From contig OZ024734.1 of assembly GCA_964016875.1 (NCBI GenBank), forward strand, positions 50,264,622-50,328,621: a stretch of 64,000 nt of DNA. Reading direction: 5' to 3'. The notes beneath the pieces are model-generated. The model was given only the letters and a program-made list of their open reading frames with translations, searched no databases and was not told the origin of the DNA. The stretch is from Fallopia convolvulus (Eukaryota > Streptophyta > Magnoliopsida > Caryophyllales > Polygonaceae). A program made the position numbers and the translations under genes. Shown here piece by piece: positions 56,701 through 64,000 of this stretch; position 1 is the first letter of the stretch, and the number at the start of each line of letters is the position of its first letter.

Positions 56701-57112
56701 TGTCATCTTGGGAACTCGCAAGGCACAGCTTCATTGGTGGTTCAAAGTTGGTGTCCACCACATACACATTGTTGTATCTTCTTCCTCTAAGAATTACTTT
56801 GTTGGTCTTCTTGTTGATGACGAGACATTCATCTGAGTCGAAAGTGACGATGTTGTTCCCTTGATCACACATCTGGGAGACACTCAGCAGATTGTATCCC
56901 AGATCCTTTACCAGATTTACGTTGCTAACTTTAATAGATCTATTGAGCAACACTTCTCCTTTTCCAATAACTTCTCCCTTGTTCTTGTTGCCAAATGAGA
57001 CGTGGCCTCCTTCGGCATGAGTGTGGAGTGAGATGAGGATATCCTTGTTCCCTGTCATATGGTTCGAGCATCCACTATCTATGAACCATGTACTGTTCCC
57101 TCTCACAGCCAC
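53756..57112 (-). CDS. Pol polyprotein of the inner SIRE element, intact
   Basis: An uninterrupted frame of 1118 codons. Protease: DSG at residues 12-14. Integrase: zinc-binding H142, H147, C176 and C179, and catalytic D207, D270 and E306 (NGVVERKN). A Glu/Ser-rich linker spans about 430-580. Reverse transcriptase: D721 and YVDD at 806-809, with FAPVAK intact. RNase H: TDADFAG at 969-975, E1011 in TAEAEY, and the IDIRHHFLRDNV end. The first codon in this frame is GTG and is directly preceded by a TAG. The gag remnant lies in another frame, so translation of pol must come by frameshift, read-through, splicing or internal start, or is impaired. Confidence 0.95.
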   Translation of the reverse strand: MAVRGNSTWFIDSGCSNHMTGNKDILISLHTHAEGGHVSFGNKNKGEVIGKGEVLLNRSIKVSNVNLVKDLGYNLLSVSQMCDQGNNIVTFDSDECLVINKKTNKVILRGRRYNNVYVVDTNFEPPMKLCLASSQDDTELWHRRLGHAGVNQILKLYLQDLVIGLPRINLEGVKMCEACVRGKQTRTSFKPKKVVSTTRSLELIHMDLCGPMRTASYGGKRYMYVLIDDFSRFTWVVFLKAKSQAFEEFEPFIKRTEVSLGLKLKAIRSDHGTEFQNSEFLNFCEQNGISHNFSAPRTPQQNGVVERKNRTLEDMARTMMIESGVPEYFWTEAISTATYILNRAMTRPLINKTSYELIKGRKPNISHLRTFGCTCFVHNNGKDNLGKFDPRSDEGIFLGYSSQSKAYRVYNKRTKKIEESIHVVFNEKSVKKGTESQGKGTLFKLVRHEDEDDDEDEPRKRDEDYPSASHIPQPGNNDEGPTLTDQTSLEAPSSEELQETSNSLEVPSSGNNFAVPQDNTLPESSIQGEQRGNLPEISEETSNEEAEDESSHDKETPTEDNTHAKELTHARTFQQRKDHPLENIISPLDKGVLTRSSLNNFCAFNAFVSMVEPKNIKEALKDPDWIQAMQEELHQFERNKVWKLVPRPKNKNIIGTRWVFRNKLDDTGAVARNKARLVAQGYRQEEGIDYDETFAPVAKIEAIRLLIAYVAHKGFKLYQMDVKTAFLNGHLKEEVYVAQPPGFEDEKMPNHVYFLERALYGLKQAPRAWYDRFAQFLLSHGYLRGSIDKNLFLKKESKDILIVQVYVDDIVFGATNETLVEKFKDLMSNEFEMSLIGELTFFLGLQISQTKEGTKIHQQKYIKEMLVKYGMEHSKPIDTPISPNSRLNADETGISVDQRNYRGMIGSLLYLTASRPDIMFSVCLCARFQANPKESHLKEVKRIFRYLKGNNNLCLWYPRNSSLELIAYTDADFAGHLVDRKSTSGMAQFLGSCLVSWGSKKQNSVALSTAEAEYVVAASCCSQVLWLKSQLQDYGMSFGPVPILCDNTSAINISKNLVHHSRTKHIDIRHHFLRDNVENGNISMEHCRTEEQIADILTKALDRRPYQRFRMLLGITLN

Positions 57113-57125
57113 CTACAAGGAAAAG

Positions 57126-57440
57126 TTAGTGTTTTGAGACCCAGGCAAGATGACTCTTGCCAGGTCCCTTGCAAGGGAAAACATTTTCATTTAAGATATA
57201 GTCAGAAATGTTGATGTCTTTGGAATTTTGAGAGTTGGAGTTCCTTTGGTGATGAGCATGACGTTTTTGTCTGTTTGGGAACTCATGGCTTCTAGGGATT
57301 TGGGCTCTCTTCTTGGGACATGCATCCTTGTAGTGCCCATGAGCACCACAGTGCCAACATGTCTTGTAGTATTCTCCCAGGTAGTATTTTGGGTGTGGTC
57401 TCTGGATACGGTTCCTATCCATGGTTTCTTTGTTGTACAC
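57126..57440 (-). pseudogene. Remnant gag (zinc knuckle only) of the inner SIRE element
   Basis: A 104-codon frame starting about 60 bases after the primer-binding site. It holds one good CCHC knuckle (C28, C31, H36, C41; CWHCGAHGHYKDAC) flanked by RPHPKYYLGEYY, as in the outer copy, and ends AWVSKH-stop. Everything upstream that the outer copy still shows (first knuckle, coiled coil) and the capsid domain is missing. The deletion joins the leader directly to the nucleocapsid end. RNA binding might be kept, particle assembly not. Confidence 0.85.
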
Positions 57441-57502
57441 TCGAGACCCATTTCCCTTAGCAATTTTGACACCTGCGATGCTAACACAAATCTAGAGCGC
57501 TT

Positions 57503-57515
57503 GCTCTGATACCAA
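57503..57515 (-). other. Primer-binding site of the inner SIRE element
   Basis: Minus strand TTGGTATCAGAGC, complementary to initiator tRNA-Met, one base after the 5' LTR. Confidence 0.95.
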
Positions 57516-57516
57516 T

Positions 57517-58573
57517 TGTTGGATCGTAATCGGTTAGCAGTGAGCTTGGGAACTGGCAATTAAGCTGTTCCCAAGGCAGCGGAAGTAAATAATCGCAAGT
57601 AATAAAAACAGTTAAGGGACAGTTCCTTTATAGAGGAACCCCACTACAACCAACTAGTTGTATGGGTAAACCTCTACCTCCGCTTGGAGGATTTTGAATG
57701 ACTTACTTATGTTGATTGCTTTGTTCCTTAGTTACACAGCCGGAATTACACTTCTCTGTTCCTACAAGTTCTTCCTAACTCTAGCAACACTAGTAAATCC
57801 TCTCAACTGAGTTCCTAAGCTCACAACAGCAAAACACAAGTAACTCAAACCTTACGCTGACTTCTCAGTTCCCTTGCTCCAGGGAACTTCAGCTTCACCG
57901 TCGTCGAGATCACACACTCGCCGGCGGGGACTTCTCTTCCTTTTCTTTCTTTTCTCAGATGTGGGTGTTTTGTAAGTTCTGGGAGAAGTACTCAGACCGA
58001 GTACTATTCATTTGGCTTTATAGTCCATTTGTCTTGGGCAGTAGCATCTTTCGTTTGTGTCCAAAATGCCCTTTGCTTGATGCCCAAGTTGTACTTTCTC
58101 CACATGTGACTTTGGTTTGAACTAGGTCAACTTCTTGAATCAATCGGACCGTTGGATGAAGCGTGACAGTCTGATCCTCAGACTGTTCCCTCTGGCTGTC
58201 TAAGACAGGATCCCGCGATCTGCGCTGAACGGTCGTTGTCTTCACATGTGAGTTCCCATTTCATGGGAACTGACTTCTTCAGAGTTCCCTTGATGGAAAC
58301 TCTTCATCGTTGTAAGCTTGTGTCTTCTTGTTTGTTTCTGGGAGTTCCCACTTCATGGGAACTTTCCTCTTCAGAGTTCCCTTGATGGAAACTCTTCATT
58401 GTGGCTAGCAGTGGCTTTGTCATTCATAGGGGTTCTTTGTTGTACCTGTGTTCCTTAGAAATACTTGAACAAACCACATTAGTTCCCTATGGTGTTTGTC
58501 ATTATCAAAACTTAAAGAGGAGTGAATCGTTGATCCGTTGCTTAGAACCAGAGGTCCCAACAACGTCCCAACA
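57517..58573 (-). repeat. 5' LTR of the inner SIRE element
   Basis: 1057 bp, same ends as 49239-50296. Contains the TATA box at 58014-58024. Confidence 0.95.
58014..58024 (-). promoter_or_regulatory. TATA box of the inner SIRE 5' LTR
   Basis: Minus strand ACTATAAAGCC within the 5' LTR; the identical site is in the 3' LTR at about 49736-49746. Confidence 0.6.
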
Positions 58574-58578
58574 CGAGG

Positions 58579-58987
58579 TATGGAACTAGTGGTTGAGAAT
58601 AGTGTCACATTTAAGGAACGTCTTTGATTACATTTGATGATTTTTCTGCAAAGGAACAGACGTCATTCAATGCAGGGAATGTAATTGAATTCTAGCCGTT
58701 TGATTGCTCGTTTGAAAATTCCAGCCGTTGCACAGTGTTTTTGCAAGGAACGATTGGACGTTTGGCGCAGTCGAGAATTAATGGCGGTGAAAATTCATCA
58801 TTATGGAAACTCTTAGCCGTTAAGATTTGGATAGAATATCTTGAGAAGATTATGATGTTTATCAACATGGAAAGAGGTGTGCTTTATAATCCCTTCTCTC
58901 GGTCATTATTTTTTTCACCGCATCTCTGTTTTACCTTTCGAAACCCTAATCTTCTTCAACCTTCAATCTTTCCTCCCTACTGCTTCA
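58579..58987 (+). promoter_or_regulatory. Spacer and putative internal promoter of the outer env-like region
   Basis: Resumes the outer element after CGAGG. CTTTATAATCCC at 58882-58893 is followed by a C/T-rich leader with aaccctaatcttcttcaacc and then ATG at 58988, 106 bases downstream. Layout and distance resemble the inner copy. Confidence 0.45.
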
Positions 58988-60609
58988 ATGGATTCCTCTT
59001 TAAACATCCTTGTCCTCAACTTTGACGGTCTCGATGCCTCTGAGATCGCAGCCCTTCAAGCCCAACTCAAAACTCTCAAAAAGGCCTAGCTTTCTTCACC
59101 CTCTCCCATCTCAAAACTCGAAACTCAGTTTGATGTTGTTGCCGACATTGATGTCGCAGCCGCTGCCAAAGTCTCATCGGAAAAGGAGACTCTGGCTGAG
59201 GAATCTAAGAAGGATCAATCAATGGTCCCCTCCGAAAACCCCTCTGACAAGCCTGTAGAAACAGGGGAAGAGAAGGACGGCAAGGATGAGTCTAAGAAGG
59301 AAGAGGTGAACTCGCCTCCGAAGGATACCACCGATAGTCAAGCAAAGGTGGAAACTTTGCCCTGTCACTTGCGGCCTGGGTGGGTTAAACTGACAAGCCG
59401 AGGCAAAACCCTGGCCAGGAAGAGAGCCCCTAAAATTCCAACAGAGGTATTCCATATCTCTGATACGGAGAAGACTCCCTCCCCTGCCTCTAAAAAGGCA
59501 AAGCTTGCTCCCTCATGAACCAAATAAAGCCTTCGCTCCACCGTTTCAAAGAAACAGGTGGCTCAGGAGTCCTCTGAGGAAGAAGATCCTGAAGAAGAAG
59601 AGGAGGAGGTCGTGTCTGAATCTGAAGAGGTCGAGGAAGAAGAAAAGAAGGAATCTGGTGGTGATGGTGATGAAGAAGAGGAGTTGGAAGAAGAGGTTGA
59701 AACATACCTCAAGTCTGCCAAGGCAAAATGAAAATTGCCCATGGAACCTGAGACTCGTTCCAAGAAGGTCTCAAAAAGGCTCATCGCCCCTTTGGTAATC
59801 GACGAAGAGTTCCTGAAAGGGCATGACTTGGAGGAGTTTTGGGAACTTCTCAAGTTTCAAGGATGGGAGAAGATATGTGCTTCTGGTGTCAAGGGAGATG
59901 TGTCTCTTCTTGCTCAATTCTTTGCTTCATACCAACTTGCTGATCTTGTGACTAGTCCAATGGGATTTGCTACTATTTGCGGGAAGGAGATTTCTTTTTC
60001 TTTGGGATCTGTTGCCAAGATTTTGAAAGTTCCTGGTGAAGGTTATGGTGAGTTTCGTACTTCGAGCAACTGGCCAAGGAACAAGGCTCAACTGATTAAT
60101 CGTGTCATGGGAAAGGCGTCTGATGCTGGTCCTTATTCCACAAATGATTTGAACTACACTGCAAGGATTGCACATCAGTTTCTGATCAAGGTTGTTGTTC
60201 CTAGGCTGGAGAAAAGAACCACACTCACCATCAATGACATGATTCTGCTGGACAAGTTTTTGAGAAGGGAACGAATCAGTCTTCTGGAGATAGTGATGAG
60301 GCAGATGGCTAAGTGCACTGGAAAGAAACATGGCCCGCCTTATCCTCAATTTGTGAAGGCCATTCTGAAGGATTACCCCTGGATATGCGCAATATCTCGA
60401 GGATGAACTTTCAGGGTGATTCAAAGGGAACAACTGCAAAGAAGACTGCCCGGGTGGACGTTGGGAGTTCTTCGTTGAGTGAAGGTGTTAATGCCAAGAT
60501 GTTATTTGAGCTTCAAAAGATTTCCTCCCAGCTGAGTACCACCATTGGTTACCTGGCTAAGAGAGACACTGACGATGTTGCTGCTTATTCCACCTCCTCC
60601 GAACCATGA
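58988..60609 (+). pseudogene. Env-like ORF of the outer SIRE element, broken
   Basis: Starting at ATG 58988 (MDSSLNILVLNFDGL), one frame runs to about 60406 with in-frame stops at 59087, 59516, 59525 and 59729. A frame change near 60390 leads to a last piece ending at 60609. Regions in order: short N-terminal helix, Lys/Glu/Ser-rich stretch, acidic EEDPEEEEEEVV run, then a folded part beginning near DLEEFWELLKFQGWEKIC. The folded part contains RIAHQFLIKVVVPRLEKR, matching KLAHQFIINVVVPRQEKR in the inner copy. A C-terminal coiled coil follows (MLFELQKISSQLSTTIGYLA). The shared fold despite different N-terminal halves suggests that only this domain is under constraint. Confidence 0.85.
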
Positions 60610-61056
60610 TGTAGACCCTCTCTAGTTACCTAAGCCTATCTACCTCCAGTTTAACGTTTTTTTTTTTGCTTCTTGGATGTTAAGACATTTATGTTTTTAT
60701 GGTTTCTTTGGCTGTGATTCCTGGAATAATTATCTATAATAATAACTATCTTTTGCTTATGAATGGTTTATGTTTCAATTACATTTGTTCATTTTCTCTA
60801 CGTCTTTGCTTGATGATTGTTGACCTTTTGATGATGTCAAAAGGGGGAAGTTAGGAAAATGCATAGATGCGTTCTATCCAGGAAATACAGAGGGAACTTT
60901 CGCTAAGGGGGAATATGTTGTTAACTCTGATGAGTAGGAACAACAAGTGCATCTGTTAAGGGGGAACCATACAAGAATTTTTTTCTGATCTATATTTCTA
61001 CTGGTTTCTAGACATGCATTTTTGCATAAGTTTGTCATCATCAAAAAGGGGGAAAT
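60610..61056 (+). other. Spacer with repeated polypurine tracts, outer SIRE element
   Basis: GATGATGTCAAAAGGGGGAA at 60831-60850, TAAGGGGGAATA near 60904-60914, TAAGGGGGAACC near 60957-60967 and the final CATCAAAAAGGGGGAAAT at 61039-61056, which abuts the LTR. Confidence 0.8.
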
Positions 61057-61939
61057 TGTTGGAACAATGGTTGTTTCATGGTTTCTCTTAGTTTTGATGA
61101 TAACAAACTTAGTTGATATAACTTGCTTATACATGTAAGTGTTTTAGGAAAACAGATACATGGTCACAAGTGATGGAACATTGTGAGGAACGATGGAGGG
61201 AACAAGTGACAGATTTAGGAAGCGCGTCTCGGAAGGAACGCGACTTTCTATAAATGGCAAGTTACCATATCTTCTACGAGCAATCTTCTACGAAGATAAT
61301 ACAACTGTAGGCGGTTGCTTGAAAAGATAAAAGAGAGAATAAGATCAATCTTCACACGATCTTATCTAAGGAAATCCGAGATCATTCGGTTTTGGCAAGA
61401 ATCGACATGGTTAAGGATACGAAATCACAAACAATACTTTTTCCTTATTGTGTTGGATTTGTTAAGTGGAATATCAGCGTAATTAGGCAAGAATTACGTG
61501 TGAGATCAGACTTAACTTATCTTATAAATAGCTAGGTTTAGCTAGGGTTAAGGTGTGGTTGTAGGCGACGAACTTGGAGAGAGAGCTTTTCAAGTGTACG
61601 AGTGTGTGGCTTTTTCCGATGAAGAATCCACAAGTAAGTCAATTGTTTAATTTGTCTTAGGTTTACACTTAGGGTTGTAGAAGTCTAGTAGGTTGAACTT
61701 TGATTGGTGCCTTAGTTACTAGGGAACTTGACTTGCCTTGTAATCATTGAAACTTAATAAAAGTATTCTATTGAAAATCCTCTGAGAAGGAGTCTCAGAG
61801 GTAGAGGTTTTTTCTTTCTACAACTGGTTGGTCGGACAAAAAGTTTTCCTCTCTAAATTCTGTGTTCTTATTGTTTATTTCCGCTGCCCAGGGAACATTA
61901 CTTGTTCCCTGACTTGTTACAACACGTCATGATCCAACA
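61057..61939 (+). repeat. 3' LTR of the outer SIRE element
   Basis: 883 bp from TGTTGGAACAATGG to CATGATCCAACA. A TATA-like CTTATAAATAG is at 61521-61531. Only a few phrases are shared with the inner LTR (accaactagttgtatggg versus caactggttggtcgg; tcccagggaac), so inner and outer are different families. The following GGTAC would be the target duplication, but the 5' end needed to confirm it is gone. Confidence 0.85.
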
Positions 61940-62387
61940 GGTACTACAAGAGTGATCGGATCTGATTTCAAATGACTATTAGTACACCCCAGAGAGTGTA
62001 TAAGATATGAAATGCTGAGGTGCTTAAGGAGGTAGCTTATTCCAAGATGGATACTAGTATGATTTATTATGACATTATAATTGCCTATTTTTTCTTTGAC
62101 CCCATAGCCTACATTCTTGTTCCTATTAATGTTAAAGTGAAAACATTCATGTTTGATCTTGCTTTTTTTGTTCTTGGGGTAGTGATTAGGAAATTCATTA
62201 ATTCTATAAAGAGCATAGCATTGAACAGGATATATCATTTCATAAGAATGCCAATTAGAAATCATGAGCATACCACTAGCTTGCTTAATTTTAAGAAACC
62301 AAGCAAAACAACAAGAACCAGGTGGTATTTTCATCATTTCTGCCAAGTAGCACCCATCCTTTTCACATAATACATTTTTAGGACAAT
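61940..62387. other. Sequence between two retrotransposons, no gene established
   Basis: Open on both strands (minus 61927-62397, plus 62020-62370), both reaching into the neighbouring LTR edges. Neither peptide has a domain I recognise. The minus-strand one (MYINCPKNVLCEKDGCYLAE) has a plausible protein composition and could be a decayed transposon protein. Confidence 0.35.
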
Positions 62388-63540
62388 TGATATACACAAT
62401 TATATTGTATATTTAGGAGGAGTTTTAGCATGACTTTATGGTGTTTTTAGGTATTTTATATGCTATCTACAACTAGGAAGAAGAAGACCCGAAGATACAT
62501 ATTATTGGAGTTTTTGGAGCTGAATTGAAAAGAAGATGAAGACCGGCGTTTTGCTGCTGGCGGCACCCGCCGCCAGACCGGCAGCACCCGCCGCCCCTGC
62601 CAACGCGGAGATCTATTGAGCGACACGTGTTTTATTCCCATTGGTTCTTCCTATGTCAGCTTTGATCCGAGATATATGTATTTTTGGATAGACTTTTTAG
62701 ACCTAGTTTTGATATATTAGGTTTTAGAGAGTTGCATCTCTCATTCAGACATTATTATCGTATTTTTCCATTCAGAGTTTTTAGCCTTTCATGGAGAACT
62801 AAGCCCTTTTGCTTAGTCAGACAGTTTGAAGCTTCGTTTTGACTTTCAGTTGTGAGATTTCTACTCTTTATCTATTGCATGAAATTATTTTACTCTCTTG
62901 TTTGAATTGTTTATGTGATTGATTTCAGCAATTTCTAGGGTTGTTGTTATTGAATCTCAATTGCTAGATCTAGAAAAATTATTGGTTGAGTTTCTCTATT
63001 TCATAGTGGCAAACTGCATCGTACTAGTATTTGGTTGTGCTAGTCTATTGTAGAAGAGAGTTAAATGGCAGTCTAGTATAAAAGCTGGTTGTTTTATGCT
63101 AGATTTGTATCCTGATTATATTCCTATTCTTCATGCTGCTTTTGAATTGAATCTTGATAGTTTCAGGGTTATTCAATTAGTTAGGATTGATAGTATCTGG
63201 TTGTGCTATTAACTATCTTTGAAAAGGAATTGGAATTCCATATGCATGCGATATTGAGTGAATCGATGATCAACTTGTCATACGAATGTGGATCTCTGGT
63301 TGACTAAGTGTTTTCCCTAATTTGATAAAAACCTAAACTTTATTTGCTTTGCTAGTTTTTGCATGCTAGATAGTTAGTTTATTTCTAAAAAACCCTTTTA
63401 CTTTAATTGACATAAGAATTACATAGAAAGATAAATCTCCTCCCTGTGGATTCGACCCTTACTTCCCTAAGACTACAGTCTTTAGGTTATTAGGACTCTT
63501 TTGCATAGTCGTGATTTGCACGACCATTTCACGCCTATCA
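62388..63540 (+). repeat. 5' LTR of an Athila-like Gypsy element (Z)
   Basis: 1153 bp, TGATATACACAATT to CACGCCTATCA. A GC-rich palindromic block ggcggcacccgccgcc / gcagcacccgccgcc lies at 62559-62597, a TATA-like ATATATGTA at 62672, and the closing ctccctgtggattcgaccct segment near 63438. Ends TG/CA and the adjacent primer-binding site fix the right boundary. The left is set by analogy with the TGATAT starts at 12433 and 14884. Confidence 0.8.
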
Positions 63541-63543
63541 AAT

Positions 63544-63561
63544 TGGCACCGTTGCCGGGGA
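63544..63561 (+). other. Primer-binding site of Gypsy element Z (tRNA-Asp)
   Basis: TGGCACCGTTGCCGGGGA, three bases after the LTR. It matches the Athila/Tat-type primer site complementary to the tRNA-Asp 3' end, with one difference (CACC for CGCC). Confidence 0.9.
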
Positions 63562-63616
63562 GGCAATAATTGTCTTTTGTGTAATTTTTGTGCCAATTTT
63601 GGTGTGAACCTTTCTT

Positions 63617-64000
63617 ATGGTTCACACCCGTGCTACTAATAATTCACCACTTGTTTTTGATCCAGAAATTGAACGGACTCTTTTCAAAACTCGTCGAGTT
63701 GTTCGTGCACTACTGCAAGGAATCCGAACAATGGGTGATCGAGTTACTCTTGAGAGCTTGACAGCTCCTAATCTGAATCAGCCTACGCGTGCAGTGCAAT
63801 TCCCAGCCCTTGGTGATGGGGTGAAGTTTGAGCTCAAGACAGGAGTAGTCCATTTACTCCCAAAATTCAACGGAACTCCACTTGAGGATCCTATTCAACA
63901 TCTTGATGAGTTCCTTGATGTTTGCACCAGCATGTGTCCCTCTGATATTACTGAAGAACATATGAGGCTGAGAGCGTTTTCTTTTTCTCTGAAGGAATCC
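63617..64000 (+). CDS. Gag of Athila-like Gypsy element Z, cut by the window edge
   Basis: From ATG at 63617 (MVHTRATNNSPLVF) the frame is open for 128 codons to the end of the window. It encodes the N-terminus of a Gypsy gag: an Arg-rich start, then VHLLPKFNGTPLEDPIQHLD and the beginning of the retrotransposon-gag domain (EEHMRLRAFSFSLKES), where Athila proteins continue with a DWLYYLP-type motif. Start chosen as the first ATG after the primer-binding site, 55 bases downstream. No damage is visible in the part shown. Same broad lineage as the gag at 16167-17973 but a different family. Confidence 0.9.
   Translation, partial: MVHTRATNNSPLVFDPEIERTLFKTRRVVRALLQGIRTMGDRVTLESLTAPNLNQPTRAVQFPALGDGVKFELKTGVVHLLPKFNGTPLEDPIQHLDEFLDVCTSMCPSDITEEHMRLRAFSFSLKES

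Larger units (their letters stand above)
49239..58573 (-). mobile_element. Complete young SIRE-type Copia element (inner), gag-deleted
   Basis: 9335 bp flanked by CGAGG on both sides. Element sense is right to left: 5' LTR 57517-58573, primer-binding site 57503-57515, gag remnant 57126-57440, pol 53756-57112, env-like ORF 50707-53007, polypurine tract, 3' LTR 49239-50296. By eye the LTRs differ by about five substitutions and one 1-bp indel, so insertion is recent. Pol and env-like frames are uninterrupted. The capsid part of gag is missing, so mobility would need gag from another copy. Confidence 0.95.
44196..61939 (+). mobile_element. SIRE-type Copia element (outer), 5'-truncated, split by a younger copy
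   Basis: Order in plus sense: gag fragment (44256-45557), pol (about 45600-48840), insertion of a second SIRE-type element (49239-58573), env-like region (58988-60609), polypurine tract and 3' LTR (61057-61939). The 5' LTR, primer-binding site and gag N-terminus are missing, and the 5' edge abuts a LINE fragment. Sirevirus membership follows from the Copia gene order with a long gag and an extra ORF after pol. Many stops and frameshifts show it is inactive. Confidence 0.9.

Overview
This window is nuclear DNA of a flowering plant, probably a eudicot. The evidence is the TTTAGGG-type interstitial telomere repeats, SIRE-type Copia elements with an env-like gene, Athila-type Gypsy elements primed by tRNA-Asp, a CACTA element and many non-autonomous DNA transposons in an AT-rich background. 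I cannot name the species. I found no intact host gene. Only scraps look host-derived: a terminal exon at 1954-2049, a broken reading frame at 930-1382, a DExH RNA-helicase exon at 32503-32634 and gene-like fragments inside DNA elements.

Layout. 1-3.4 kb: a hAT-type element inside a tandem repeat, two gene remnants and a decayed Copia 3' end. 3.4-20.2 kb: a cluster of TIR elements that sit in (AT)n tracts and share a terminal design (two short direct repeats inside each end). Several ends carry an inward ATG mini-exon with a phase-1 splice donor. One end has been amplified into a 576-bp tandem array, which is now split by a mosaic of three Gypsy fragments (12.1-18.0 kb). 20.2-34.1 kb: AT-rich DNA holding a small LTR element with a GTATA target duplication (21.3-22.7 kb), a hAT-like MITE, a 5'-truncated LINE, a row of four hairpins, and an internally deleted LTR element carrying a MULE-like insertion in one LTR. 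A tRNA-derived SINE follows. 34.1-41.2 kb: a non-autonomous CACTA-like element that has taken up other sequence, including a 39-bp minisatellite with 390-bp higher-order periodicity and an internal telomere-repeat block.

41.2-64.0 kb: a nested retrotransposon stack. A Gypsy LTR and a LINE reverse-transcriptase fragment are followed by a 5'-truncated, decayed SIRE-type Copia element on the plus strand (44.2-61.9 kb). A complete, very young SIRE-type element (49239-58573, minus strand, CGAGG duplication, LTRs differing by about five substitutions and one indel by eye) has inserted between its pol and env-like regions. The young copy keeps intact pol and env-like frames but has lost nearly all of gag. 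The window ends in the LTR, primer-binding site and gag of an Athila-like Gypsy element that runs off the edge.

The genes form no host pathway. What they show is layered insertion, with a rough order readable from nesting and LTR divergence. The observations I would follow up are the amplified promoter/first-exon block, the TATA-like site in front of both SIRE env-like ORFs, the gag-less but young SIRE copy, and a frame-independent excess of GGAAC/GTTCC in both SIRE elements.
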